A stretch of 64,000 nt of DNA from Amorphophallus konjac (GCA_022559845.1 CM040121.1:514704566-514768565), one strand, 5' to 3'; shown: positions 10,367 to 22,403, counted from the first letter of the stretch. Numbers and translations are program-made. Notes: a model not told the origin generated them from the sequence alone.

Positions 10367-12423
10367 GTTTTCCCCCTCTGACACCAACCTAGTGTTGCGT
10401 GAATTTGAGAAGTGCGGTGTTATACTGAAACATGTCCCTGGTCCAAGGGATGCCAACTGGATTCATATTCTTTATCAGGTATACTTTTCTTAATATTTAT
10501 TGACTGTTTTGAACATGGAAATCTGAATAGTTTGTTATCTTCATTTTTTTTGCATTGAGTATACAGCATAGCAATTTCTCCACATCATCATCGTCATCGT
10601 CGTCAGAGCCTTATATCATAAATCATTCTGAATGTGCTTAATTATCTGCTTTGTGGTTTAGTGTTTGAATGGGTTGCATTTTTTTCTGTGAACAGGCCTT
10701 CGATTGGGGATTATCCCCACATGCCCAAGTTGATATCACTTCTCATTTGACAAGGAGAATAAATTGTCCTGGAATATTTTGGGCTAACTCAAGAGAATCT
10801 GAGGTTCCATATTTTACGCCGAGGGTGGAATCTAAATTCCTAGTTTATTTCTCTGTATTAGTCCATTGGCTATCAAGAGATAAACCTGGCATAACTCATT
10901 CCAGGAAATAAGAATATAGATTAATCCCAATTCCATTCAAATAGCGCCGCTTTGATAGAGGGTTAGATAAATGGAGAGATATCGTCCTTGGATTAATCTG
11001 TCACTCCACTTACTCCCATTTATTTTGATAAGAGAGTTGGGTTACAGTGTTCCACCTATTTAGATGGGTCACACCACACTATCCAGATTAGATGAGGGTT
11101 ATCCTTCAATCTAACCCGAATATTTATATCCCTCAGTCAAACCAAAAAAGGAGCAAAATGAGGATTATCCCCGGGACAAATGGGGGATAACCCCCTATCA
11201 AAGCGGCGCATAGTTTCTAAATGATTGGATCAGTGAATATACTTTCAGAACCAGAAGGAAAAAGGAAAAATCAGTCCACCCAATTCTGCGTATAACTATA
11301 TAGGTAAACTCCTTTCTGTTGTTAAGATGGAATATCCTCTAGCCGCTACTACACCCAATGACCATTGTGTCCTCCCAGCAAATCTGGGAATCCATGTTCC
11401 TGCTTGGCCTAGGTAACAAAGCCGATATATATGTTTCCATAGATCTGAAACCCTTTTCTGTACACCTGAAATTCTGAATGCAAAACCTAAACCGCATATG
11501 CATATTGAGATAAGGTTGCTAGTTGTCTATTTTGGACACGGTGATGCCTCTTCTAAACTTGGCAGACTGTCCTGACTTCGTTGTTGGCATCCCGTCATAT
11601 GTTTAGTAGGCAGTTTGGATGGCTTTTGTAATGTCAGATACTGTAAGTTATTTTTTGTCATCTCGTTGCATTATGAGATTTGTTTCTATTTGGTCACGAA
11701 TCTATCAGTGTATGTCTCCTGCTTCCTTGCCTCATGCGTGCCCCACGTCTTCTGCCATTTCCATGAACTGTCTTTGGTTTTCATTGGAAAAGGCTAATTA
11801 ATTGTTTTCTACAGTCTGCAACAGTTCTGATCCACATGATATTGGCAACTCCGCTTGAAATGCTTAGTAGATTATTTGTATTTGCAAAGTTCTGCCCTAT
11901 ATTCTTTGTTTTGCTTTGTTATATGAAACTCAGCCCAAGCTTGCTTTCCGTTTTTAATTATTTTATTAGTATTTATTGGGACCAGTTAAGTCGTACTGTT
12001 GTTTTCTAATAAAGGTCCTGCATTATCCATGGGGATTTGCATTCTTATCATCCAAGTTTGCTGATTTCCCTCTCCTCTCTGCAGAACCGATACGATGCTC
12101 AGAAGGCTCTTTCGAAGAACGGGATGCAGATCAACAGTGTTCTTATAGTTGGAGTGAAGCCCGTGGACCCACCAGAGCGCCGGTTTCTGGATGAAAAGCT
12201 CAACAGCAGCAGTCAAGTTGGCTTCATGGTTCCATTGCCCCCACTAGCTTCATGTAGCAGGGGCGCATCCGCCCAGAGCCCGTTGACTCCGACTTCTCGT
12301 CCTTATTATCTGCAATCCAGTACTGCAGCCGTCTCTGACAGCGGGCGGCGTTCAGGCGGGGCCATTGCAACCCCAGCAAAATCTGTCGTCTCCAAGGTCA
12401 TGGATCTGATGTTTGGCATTTGA
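10367..12423 (+). CDS. NUP35: NUP35/NUP53-type nucleoporin, 3' exons only
   Basis: Two exons, 10367-10478 and 12085-12423, are joined by a GT-AG intron; the first begins in phase (one base completes the preceding codon). They encode the second half of the Nup53-type RRM (FSPSDTNLVLREFEKCGVIL, then HVPGPRDANWIHILYQ and NRYDAQKALSKNGM), a linker, and the C-terminal SKVMDLMFGI. That tail matches the amphipathic helix by which NUP35 family members touch the nuclear membrane. The protein is a scaffold nucleoporin of the inner pore ring. Plant homologues are about 330 residues, so roughly the first half is missing. I could not find the N-terminal Ser/Pro-rich exons or the exon ending in the usual VYG before the RRM between 6584 and 10366. 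They may lie left of the gypsy insertion, or the gene is a 5'-truncated copy. The splice sites and frame are intact. Confidence 0.85.
10944..11209. mobile_element. 266-bp TIR element in the nucleoporin intron
   Basis: The left end GCGCCGCTTTGATAGAGGG and the inverted right end differ at one position over about 22 bases. ATA flanks both sides (10941-10943 and 11210-11212) as a possible 3-bp target duplication. Non-coding. The superfamily is uncertain; the size and 3-bp duplication suggest a Harbinger/PIF-type MITE. Confidence 0.55.
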
Positions 12424-13421
12424 ACACAGCACTTGCCCTCGTTGATATCAGCCAGCCCGTCGGACAGCCAGATGGGGAGGAATCGGAGATTTATTATTAC
12501 GGTTATGACAACGTGTGTGGTCGATTTGGTTCTTCTTGGCTTATGATCAAGTGAGGATGGGAATGTGCTGTATCATCTGTATCCTTTTTTAACTCTTGAG
12601 GCAATTCTTTGGGGAAATTTTACTTGGAACCACTGTTGCCTTTGTGCACACAGTAGAGGCTCACCGCTCACACTGTCACTCTGGATACTGAATTGAAGAG
12701 ACATCTATATCCTGTCACTTTGGAATGTATGCTACTTCCGCAGGTGCAATTTGGTTTTTTCTTTTATGGATTTTTCTACGTTGTTGGGTTAAGTTAAGAT
12801 TTTTTCAAAGCATGGATGATCGGGCCTGCCGGGATTCCTGACTGTGAGAGAGAGAGATGAACATAGGTGTCGGTGAAAGAGTGCTTATGGGCAATGGCAT
12901 CGGTGGTGGAGCCCCGGTTCTTTGGCCAAGCTTCTGATGCGGCCCCACATGTCATCCAGAAAAAAAAAATTGTTTGGACTGAAGGCAGTAGTGATTAGAT
13001 GATCGAGATATGTGACCAGTCCCACGACGGAGTGTTTCAAAAGGTGAATTTATTTATTTTTTTGATAAAAAAGGTGAATTTATTGATGTTGGAGATGCCA
13101 ATTCAATTTGATCTCGTTAAATAAGAGCCAAGGCTTCCTGACGTCGAGATGCTTGATGTATAAGTCACCTGATCTGAATCTTCCTGTTTTATTAGTTGAG
13201 GCCATTTGAATTTGGTGTCTGCACCGTCCGGAGATGATCATTCGTCTTCTCAGTTAATCTGAGTCTATGGTTGGTCTCAGCTCACCTCTTGCTCACATCT
13301 AATCGAGGGTTCTCTCTGTTTTACCAAATCTCTCGGAAGTCTTAACCGAGTTTTATGCATTTGGTGGCTCTTGTTAAGTGTATTGATTATAGAAGAGAAA
13401 AGTTATGTTAAAAGTGTTTTT
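12424..13421. other. 3' flank of the nucleoporin gene
   Basis: Contains the presumed 3' UTR. No other gene or structured element is visible up to the LINE target site. Confidence 0.5.
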
Positions 13422-13436
13422 AGGAAGAGCAAGGTA
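13422..13436. repeat. Left target-site duplication of the LINE
   Basis: AGGAAGAGCAAGGTA here is repeated exactly at 19963-19977, directly after the poly(A) tail. A 15-bp duplication is typical of target-primed reverse transcription. Confidence 0.9.
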
Positions 13437-13526
13437 GGGGGTTCGTATTCTCTCTCTAGATTCTAGAGTGAGAGACTCTGGTTCGCATTCTCCCGCGTTC
13501 TTGGAGTTCCTCCCTCCCAGCCGGCT

Positions 13527-15047
13527 ATGGCCGGTGCGGCGGGGTTTCCTTCTGGTTCCTTCATGCTGGGGGCTCCGTCGGAGTTAGCAGGGGGCAGAGA
13601 TCGTCCAGGGGGCGGATCGTCCTCTTCTGGTGAAATCTTCCGGCGATCCTTTGCTCAAGTTATCATGGAGAAGTCAAGGTCTGCATCAATTTTTATACCG
13701 ATTAAGGAGTTTGCTTTCACCGAGCAAGGAGAGCCAGCTGTATATTTCTCCAAGGCAGATCTTCAAGCTTCTTTACAGGTTCTTTCCTTTGCAATCGTGG
13801 CAAAGTGCTCATACGGTAGGCCTTCTTTTGCTGAAATAAAATCCTGCCTGGTGCAGCGATTGGCAATATCAAATGGTTTTATTATAAGCAAATTAAATCC
13901 CACACATCTCCTTATTAGATTTGACATAGAAGAGGATTTCCTGAAACTTCTCTTACAGAAAAACCTATACATAAATGGTTTCCTATTTCGATTTTTTCGG
14001 TGGACTCCTGATTTTAATTTTGAAGTGGATCCGCCGACCGTTCCGGTTTGGATTGGATTTCCTGCGCTTCCGGTTAATCTATACCATGAAGATTGCCTGC
14101 GTTCCATTACTGGAAATTTTGGCCCAGTTTTGCGAATTCATGAGAAGTCATTAGCCTTGACAGACACCTCAGAGGCCCTTGTATGCATAGAAATGGATAT
14201 TCTAGCCTCGCGTCAGGAGAGATTGTGGATTGATCTGGATGGAAAAGGATATTGGCAGACTGTCAATTTTAATCGAGCACCAGCTCTTTGTTCTTTTTGC
14301 CATAAACTTGGTCATACTGCTGAATTTTGCAAGAAGAAGCTTGGGAAGGCCAGTCGTCAGCCGACTATCACTAAGAACCTTACTCAGACCTTTAAGCCTC
14401 GGCCTTCTGGTCCCCATGTTTTAGAATCAAATGGTTCTAAAAAGGCACTAATAGCAGATCCACAACATGTTCGACAAGTGGTATCAGAGGAGAATAGATT
14501 TGCAGCATTACAAAATGTTGATGAGGTACTTATAATTCACTCATCTGACTTTCCCCAAGCAAGCACGGAAGATGCTCAGGAACAAACTAGCAGAATAAAT
14601 CAAATTTCCAATCAGTTGAAAGTCAATACAGAACTAAATACTGAGGTAGACAAGCAAGTTATATCTGATGGAAAAGTTCAGTAGGTACAAGAGGAAATTC
14701 TGTTATGTCAGAAGGATATTTCAAATCCTGAATGCAGTAAGCATCAATCGGTTGAAGCCAAGAAGAATATAGACTCTTCAAGCAATTTCAGTTTCCTTGC
14801 TACTGAATCCTCTTCAATATCAAGAAGATATTCTGAATGGCAAGGGGATTCTGAACGGCCAGACGTCCAGAAGCTATCAGAGATTGGAAATTCTATTGCT
14901 GAAAGGGCTGAAAGTGATAATTCCTTAATGCAATTTGTTGAAGTAGGAAGGGAGGCCCTTGCTGGAAGAGCTCCTTCTAAAAAGGGGATTATCACACGAT
15001 CTAGAGCCAGATCGGTTGAAGCTCAACCACAGGAATTCCAATGTTAA
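13527..15047 (+). pseudogene. LINE ORF1 (DUF4283-like, CCHC zinc knuckle), one stop
   Basis: The ATG at 13527 opens 385 codons, then a TAG at 14682-14684, after which the same frame continues to TAA at 15045-15047 (about 506 codons in all). Residues 80-200 resemble the DUF4283 domain of plant LINE gag-like proteins, followed by the knuckle CSFCHKLGHTAEFC near residue 253. The protein would coat the LINE RNA. The stop falls in a weakly conserved C-terminal extension, so a shortened but usable ORF1p is possible. The ORF1 stop overlaps the ORF2 start in ATGTTAA (15041-15047). Confidence 0.8.
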
Positions 15048-18000
15048 ACACAACCCTTATTTGGAATATCAGAGGAGTAGGGAACCAAGGTTCTCGGAGA
15101 TGTTTAAAGAAGCTGATTCAAATTCATAAAGTGGACCTAGTTGCTATTAGTGAGCCAATGCTGGATGCAGAGAAAGCTATGAAGCTTGGAAGGTTTATAA
15201 AATTGGCAAAATTTGCTGTCAATTCCTTAACTGATTCTAAAATCTGGGTTTTTTGGCACGACAGCTTTAGGCTGGATGTTCTTGGCTCATCTGCCCAGCA
15301 TATTACTTTGGGTTTAAAGGAGGATAATAGACTTAATAGTCTCTTTTCCTTTGTGTATGCTTCCTGTGATTCCCACCTTAGACTTGATTTGTTCAATGAG
15401 TTAGTTACTTTTGCTGGTACAGTGACTGTCCCTTGGATAATAGGAGGGGACTTTAATTGTGTTTTGAAGCCTTCAGAAAAAAAGGGTGGAATTTTTCCCT
15501 CAATGGCCAATATGGCTGAATTTAATGCCTTTGTTTGCTCAGCAGGGCTCATGGATGCAGGCTATGTTGGTGAATCAATGACTTGGAATAATAACCGAAC
15601 TAGAGCTGCAAACATCAAAGCTAGACTGGACAGGGTCTTTATTAACACTGAATGTCAAAATACATTTCCGCAGCTGGTTGTGAAGCACTTAGCAAGAGGT
15701 CCTTCTGATCACACCCCGATGTTATTATCATCTTATAATTCTTCTCATGGTCCTTCCAGGTTCATTTTCCAAAAGATGTGGTGTACTCATAAATCCTTTA
15801 ATCAAGTTGTAGCTGATGCTTGGAAGCAGTGTACTGTTCAACATCCAAATGCAATGATTAGATTATCTACCAAATTAAAGGCTGTGAAAATGTCTCTTAG
15901 CCAATGGAATAGGGAAATCTTTGGAGATGTGACAAAGAATGTTAGATTAGCAGAACAGGAAGTGGAAAAGAAACAAACTGAATTTGATATCTCTCTTCAA
16001 CTGAAAACAGATGTAAATGAATGCTGCTATGGCAAATTTCCATCAGGCTTTGTATAGGGAAGAAATTTTCTGGCATCAAAAATCCCGCACAGATTGGATT
16101 GAAAGTGGGGACAGAAATACATCATATTATCACTCTCTTGCTCAACAAAATCGAAGAAGAGGATTTATCTGTAGGTTAAAGTTGGATGAATCTGATAATT
16201 GGTGTGAAGACCAAGCTATTCTGTGCAGGCAGGCAAACCAGTATTTCTAGAAGCTTTTCTCATCTGAAGACCATACAATGGACTGTTCCATACTAGATTG
16301 CATTCCTCAACTAATCACTAATGATCAGAACAGTCTCCTTTGCTCTGTTCCTGAAGGCAATGAGATTAAAGAAGCAGTATCGTCTCTAAAAGGATCCAGC
16401 ACCCCTGGTCCGGATGGTTTTCCTGGAAAGTTTTATAAGCATGTTTGGGACATTATAGGCCAAGATGTCATCTGTGCAGTGCAAAGCTTCTTCATGGGGT
16501 TTCCAATTCCTAGAGGAATGGCATCCTCAATTATTGCTTTAATCCCAAAAATTCAAGTGCCTAAGTCCTTTAATGATTTTCGGCCAATAAGTCTGTGTAA
16601 TTTCTCTACAGAATTATCTCCTCAATCATTTCGAAGAGGCTTGCACCAATTCTGCCAAACATTATTTCCAAGGAACAAGGAGCTTTTGTCCAAGGTCGTA
16701 ATATTCTGGACAATGTTGCTATAGCAAGACAACTTATGGGAGATATTGATAGGAAAGTAAGGGGTCATAATGCCATTGTCAAGCTGGATATGGCCAAGGC
16801 CTATGACAGAATTGAGTGGGACTTTTTACTGGCAGCCCTAAGGAAATTTGGTTTCAATACTAGATTCACTCCTTACATTGGAATGATTTTAACTAACTGT
16901 TGGTTTTCAGTCAATTTCAATGGCAATATGGCAGGTTTCTTTAAATCTAGCAGAGGTATTAGACAAGGTGACCCTCTTGCCCCATATCTTTTTATTCTAG
17001 CCTCGGAAGTACTAAGCATGGGGTTGACTGTTCTATTCCAATCAGGAGCTTTGAAGGGTTACAATGGGCCTAAAAATATTACCCAAATATCTCATCTGCT
17101 GTATGCGGATGACACTTATTTTTTTGAATGCTAGTAAACACAACATAGCAGCACTGCTGCATTTTATTTCAAGATATGAGAATAGCTCAGGGCAGAAAAT
17201 AAATGTTGGCAAGAGTAGCATAATTGTTTCAGACAAAGTTCCCCTATCAATAAAGTAATCTATACAACTGCATACTGGTTTCAGAATTGCTTCTACTAGT
17301 TTTAATTACCTTGGTATTCCAGTGAAGAAAGGAAGATATACATGCCAGGATTTTAAGTACATTGTGGATAGAGTTCAGCAGAAGTTAGAGGGATGGCAAT
17401 CCAAACTACTCTCACAGGCTGGGAGGGCAATTCTCATCAACTCTGTCCTCCGAAGCATTCCAATATACCTGGCATCTGTTTGCTTCTGTCCCAAGTCAAT
17501 TATCAATGCCATTGATAGACTCTGTGCCAACTTTTATTGGCAGGGTTCTGAAATTCTGAGGCGTCGCCATTGGATCTCCTGGAAAAAAATCCAAATGCCT
17601 AAACTGGAAGGGGGCCTTGGTATTAGAGATCTTAATCTCACCCAGTTGTCACTGGCTACTAAATGTCTGTGGAGAATTATTCAGGGGTCTTCTCTTTGGT
17701 CTCAGTATGCCAGACAAAGGTTTGTTAAAACAAATCTTTTCGACTGCACAAGACCTTTTCTAGCTGGGATGTCTCAAGGTATGTTTCAGCAAGCTAAGAA
17801 GTTAATCATAAATAATTCTAGATGGATAATTGGGGATGGTAAGGGAACAGATTTTTGGAAGGATAATTGGACTGACAGAGGGCCGTTAATTAACAATATA
17901 CCTTCAGGCACTTTCAATAATATACAGAGGCAGCCAAAGCTGACAGTTAGAGAGGTTTTTCTTGATCCAAACCATCCAGTTTGGTCCCTACTCAGTAATT

Positions 18001-19760
18001 CCTCACTGCTACCCAAAGTTCAGTTGAATAATAGGCCATATCATTGCATCTGGACTGGTACAGTAGGTGGTGACTTTAGTGTACAGTCTGCTAATAATCT
18101 GCTGAGACAAAGAGGTATACTAAGGCAGCCTTGGGCCAAGTTATGGCACTCTAGCATTTCTCCAAGGGCAGCTAATTTCTATTGGAAGCTGCTTCATAGA
18201 GCAGTCCCAGTTGATGGCAGAATTTCTGAGTGTGGAATTTCCTTAGTCTCAAAGTGCAGTTGCTGCCTACTCCCTTCTCAGGAGGATTTAGATCACCTGT
18301 TTGTTAAAGGAGATCTAACTTCTGCTTTATGGAAATGGGTCTCCCCCTTGATTAGTACTAAAATTAATCTGAGTGAGCACATTACAATTCGTGGCTGGAA
18401 TATTTTGACAGGCTCCAAGCTGCATTCAGCATTCAGCTACTCTGGTATGCATGCTGTAATTCTAATTGTATGGGAGATTTGGAAGGCAAGATGTTCTGCC
18501 AGGTTTGAAAATGTGACCATCAACATTCCAAGTATCAAGAGGAAAGTGGTGGCAGGCCTCTCTCAAGCCCTTGATAACCAATCCTTTCCAGTTAGTAGCT
18601 CGGCAGATCAAATAAAAATCCTGAATCAGTTCCAACTGTTCCCGAAGATTATTTCAAGGAGGATGCCAATGATTGTTTCATGCAGTCTAGCTCCTCTTCA
18701 TTTTACTCTTCATGTAGATGGAGCTTCAAAAGGGAACCCGGGAAATTGTGGAGGTGGTGGTTGTGTTAGAGATTCAGCAGGAAATATGATCATCAGCTTT
18801 GCCTTTTATTATGGCTTTGGGAGTAGTTTTCTTGCAGAAGTAAGGGCTCTCTATGATGGGCTGTCAATAGTTAATAAGGGAGGACTGAAAGTATCTACAA
18901 TTTTTTCAGATTGTGCCTTTCTAGTGGAATCCATCCATAAGAAGAAAGTTCCTAGCTGGACTGTCTATCCTTGGTGGAGTGAAATATTGGAACTAATATC
19001 CTCAAGTGGCTGTCCGGTGAGACATGTTTATAGGGAAGGCAACCAGCTGGTTGATGCATTGGCCTCCTATGCTAGCTCTTGTCAGTCTAACTCCATTTTT
19101 ACCCTTGTAAGTGATCTGCCCAAAATGGTGAGGGGAGTTTATAGGATGGACAAGGAGGCTTGCCTTCCTTTCATTTTTGTAAATAGAATTTTTGGTATCT
19201 TTTTTCCAGCTCTGGCAACTTGTACAGACAGGGGAATGCCCCAAAGATCATGTATCACGCGCATACTAACTGCGTCAACGTCACTCGGGTGCAGCGTCGA
19301 CGCGTTTGCCTCCAGAAGCCCAAGACAGAAATCTGTCTTCAGGTTATCTTCACACAACGTCGACGCCACCAGCTACCAGCGTCGACGCAGCGGTTGCCTG
19401 AAGCTTTACCGAAAGAAGCCTCAGAGCTATCTTCACACAGCGTCGACGCATCCAGATGCTGGCGTCGACGCACCTACTAACTGCGTCAACGCCACTCGGG
19501 TGCAGCGTCGACGCGTTTGCCTCCAGAAGCCCAAGACAGAAATCTGTCTTCAGGTTATCTTCACACAGCGTCGACGCCACCAGCTACCAGCGTCGACGCA
19601 GCGGTTGCCTGAAGCTTTAAACCGAAAGAAGCCTCAGAAGCTATCTTCACACAGCGTCGACGCATCCAGATGCTGGCGTCGACGCACCCAGTCCCAGACA
19701 AGAGCTTGGGCAGAAGAACTGGATAAAGGAGGCTTGCCTTCCTTTCATTTTTGTAAATAG
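15041..19760 (+). pseudogene. LINE ORF2 (endonuclease, RT, RNase H), multiply broken
   Basis: Codons 1-335 form the AP-like endonuclease (IWNIRGVGNQGS, GGDFNCVL, ARLDRVF, GPSDHTPM) that nicks the target. Then follow reverse transcriptase (STPGPDGFPGKFYK, VKLDMAKAYDRIEWDFL, RQGDPLAPYLF and the catalytic YADD near 17102), the zinc-binding-like RT tail near 18050-18350, and an RNase H (LHVDGASKGNPG, ...AEVRALYDGL, VDALASYASS) at about 18700-19080. Breaks seen: a frame change at 16020-16057, a TAG at 16248-16250, frame changes near 16610-16690 and in a T-run near 17115-17135, and a TAA at 17256-17258. The open frame then runs through the 3' repeat array to 19760, so its last 150 or so codons are probably not original. 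Confidence 0.88.
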
Positions 19761-19827
19761 AATTTTTTGGTATCCTTTTCTAGCTTTGGTAACTTGTACA
19801 GACAGGGGAATGCCCCAAGATCATGTA
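19147..19827 (+). repeat. Duplicated LINE 3' segment flanking an array
   Basis: A block of about 107 bp, beginning near GGAGGCTTGCCTTCC and ending at AAGATCATGTA, occurs at 19147-19253 and again at 19720-19827. Between them are two copies of a 209-bp unit. Only the second block is followed by the 3' terminus and poly(A). Confidence 0.8.
19262..19690 (+). repeat. Two 209-bp units with ten CGTCGACGC palindromes
   Basis: Units start near 19265 and 19474 (ACTAACTGCGTCAACG). CGTCGACGC occurs at 19295, 19358, 19380, 19441 and 19463 in the first unit, and at 19505, 19569, 19591, 19654 and 19676 in the second. In each unit two pairs are spaced exactly 22 bp start to start. Confidence 0.85.
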
Positions 19828-20099
19828 CCTCCTTTATTCAGAAAATCTAATAAAATCTTAGGCCACAGTTTCATCCTGGGGGAGTGAGAACATGTTCCCC
19901 TGCTGGGGGGATATGCACTCGACTAGTTGATGATTCTGAGGGCCGGTGTTGATTGAAAAAAAAGGAAGAGCAAGGTAACCAAAGGAATTTTTTTTATTTT
20001 GATTATACTTTTGAAAAATATTTTTGTTTGTATACACCTGACGGTTGATGTTATTTGATTGTATTCTTGAATTCGTTGTATCTGTCACTATGTGTCTAA

Positions 20100-21402
20100 T
20101 AGGGTGTTTGGTTGCATTTTTTTACCTCTTTTTTCTCTCAATTTAAAAAAAAGAGGAAGAGGTCTTATAACCCTGTTTGGTAAATCTCTCTTAATTTTTA
20201 GGGAGGGAATCTAATTCTGTGTAAATCTTCCTCAAAAAAAAAACACCACCTGACCAATTGTTTTTAAAAAAATACTCACGCGGCCCCCTCCCCCTCCCCC
20301 CCTGCGCAGCCCCCGGTTCCTCCCCTCCCCCTGCGCAGCCCCATCCCCCTCCCCTCCGGTTCCCCCCTCCGGCGCTAGCGTTCCCCCCTCCCCCTCCCCT
20401 CCGGTTCCCCCGGCGGCCCCCCCTCCCCCTCCCCTCCCCCTGCGCATCCCCCTCCCCTCCGGTTCCCCCCTCCCCTCTGGTTCCCCACTCCGCCCCCCGG
20501 CGGCTCCCCCATCCCCTCCTCTCCCCCTGCGCAGCCCCCTCCCCCTCCCCTCCGGTTCCCCCCCTCCGCCCCCCGACGGCTCCCCCTCCCCTCCCCTCCC
20601 CCCGCGCAGCCCCCTCCCCTCCGTCTCCCCTCCGGTTCCCCCGACGGCCCCCCGGCGGCTCCCCCACCCCCTCCCCTCCCCCTGCGCAGCCCCCTCTTCC
20701 TCCCCTACGGTTCCCCCCCTCCTCCCCCCGGCGGCTCCCCCTCCCCTCCCCCCGCGCAGCCCCCTCCCCTCTGGTTGCCCCCTCCCCCTCCCCTCCGGTT
20801 CCCCCGACAGCCCCCCGGCGGCTCCCCCTCCCCTGCGCATCCCCCTCCCTCCGATTCCCCCCTCCCCCTCCCCTCCAGTTCCCCCTCTCCGCCCCCTGGC
20901 GGCTCCCCCTCCCCTCCCCCCGCGCATCCCCCTCCCCTCCGGTTCCCCCCTCCCCTCCAGTTCCCCCCCTCCGCCCCCCGGCGGCTCCCCCTCCCCTCCC
21001 CCCGCGCATCCCCCTCCCCTCCGCCCCCCGGCGGCTCCCCCTCCCCTCCCCCCGTGCATCCCCCTCCCCTCCGGTTCCCCCCTCCCCCTCCCCTCCAGTT
21101 CCCCCCCTCCGCCCCCCGGCGGCTCCCCCTCCCCTCCCCCCGTGCAGCCCCCTCCCCTCCGGTTCCCCCCTCCCCGACGGCTCCCCCTCCCCCTGCGCAG
21201 CCCCATCCCCCTCCCCTCCGGTTCCCCCCGGCGGCTCCCCCTCCCCCTCTCAAATATGTCCGTATAAAATTAAAAAAATGTGTCATTTTTACCAAACGGT
21301 TGGAACTTCTTTTTGTTGAATTCAAAAATTATGTTAAAAAATAACGTATCATAATTTTTGGAGAAGAAATAGTCTTAAAAAAAAGAGTTTCCAAACACCC
21401 TG
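20100..21402. mobile_element. Harbinger-like TIR element carrying a C-rich minisatellite
   Basis: The ends are TAGGGTGTTTGG and CCAAACACCCTG, inverted copies with one mismatch, flanked by TAA on both sides (20097-20099 and 21403-21405). A TAA/TTA 3-bp duplication is typical of PIF/Harbinger elements. No transposase is encoded. The AT-rich shoulders surround about 970 bp of C-rich tandem repeats, which is most of its length. Confidence 0.6.
20281..21250. repeat. C-rich (G-rich on minus strand) minisatellite
   Basis: Built from shuffled short modules such as CTCCGGTTCCCCC, CCCCTCCCC, TGCGCAGCCCC and GGCGGCTCCCCC, recurring irregularly every 60-120 bp. The plus strand is almost free of A and has many C-runs of three or more. 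The minus strand therefore satisfies the G3+N1-7 pattern for G-quadruplexes repeatedly. Long open frames on both strands are a by-product of composition and are not genes. Confidence 0.9.
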
Positions 21403-21711
21403 TAAATAGACTGTACTTGTATACTCTCACTGTCAATATTCATCTTTTTGTCTTAATCATTGGCGAGTTAAGGCCTACTCCAAACAAGAAAGACAAAACA
21501 AAATAAGATAAGATAAAAGAAAAACTTGGTATTAGTTGTGAAGGTGTCAGAGAACATTCTTAGAATGCCTTTATATGTTGGAATATGGTGTTTTTCTGCA
21601 TATATATTAAAAGTGAGAAAAACATAAAAATCTATTATGTGCTTGTGTTTTTGTGGATACCCTCCATATATGAATTTATTATCACATATGGCCTTACGGT
21701 CACTTTGAAAC

Positions 21712-22403
21712 AAGGTTTGTCGGATTGTGTTTACCGGTTATGTCAAAAATTTTTTGAGATATGATCCACTACGATATGATATCATATCGGATTGAGAATT
21801 ATTTTTTTGTAAGCTCTTAATGACAAGAAATTAATTTTTGTAGGGATTGTTTTATAAAATTATCATCTCTTTCCCTTCAAAACCTTAATCCCGATTGGCC
21901 ACCCTCATATGCTCGCAATGGCATAGCCCTCGTAGCTGGCAATAGCCTCGCTCCTCCTCCTAGCGCGCCCCCCTCTCGCCACGACGTAGCCCTCGCAGCT
22001 TGTAGCAACCTCACGCCTCCCCTTGGCCCGCCCCCTCCCGTGATGGCTCTGCCCTTGGAGGCTTGTAGTGCCCAGCTCGTCATTGGACGACGTGGAGGCT
22101 TTGTTGGCCTCCCCCACCAGCTCCACAGCCTACATCTCGCCACGTTGATCACCATCCACCTCACCGTGTCTCACCAGTCGCCATCGCCGTCCACTAGTGA
22201 TAGGAGCACCCGGCCTTCGCTCCCACATCTCTCTCTCTTTCTCATGCCGGCTTCCCCTTGACCGCCGCAATCACCTCCGCTGGGCCGCCTGCGATCTCGA
22301 CAGCGTATCGTACTAGGATCGACGTGTCGGTGTGCTGGTTCCCCGCTATCACGATCCGACATGACCAATACATAGCGGTACGGGCCGATCCATCAAAACT
22401 ATG
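21712..22403. mobile_element. Mutator-like MITE (copy 2)
   Basis: The left end AAGGTTTGTCGGATTG and the inverted right end (…CCATCAAAACTATG) form an imperfect TIR. An exact 9-bp duplication CTTTGAAAC flanks it at 21703-21711 and 22404-22412. The termini carry GATATGATATC and GATCGGCCCGTACCG-like palindromic words; the middle is GC-rich. Open frames within it are not recognisable proteins. Confidence 0.7.

Larger units (their letters stand above)
13437..19962 (+). mobile_element. Full-length L1-type LINE with RNase H
   Basis: A non-LTR retrotransposon of about 6.5 kb: a 90-bp 5' UTR, ORF1 (RNA-binding gag-like protein), ORF2 (AP endonuclease, reverse transcriptase, zinc-finger-like RT C-terminus, RNase H), an unusual repetitive 3' part, and an A-run at 19956-19963. 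Exact 15-bp target duplications flank it. Several frame breaks make it inactive, but full length and clean duplications suggest a moderately recent insertion. It lies about 1 kb downstream of the nucleoporin gene in the same orientation. Confidence 0.92.

Noticed and set aside
20191..21344. Long Gly/Arg-rich and Pro-rich open frames (up to 353 codons) on both strands
   Set aside because: They are translations of the C-rich minisatellite; several frames are open at once because the DNA has few A/T bases and therefore few stops.
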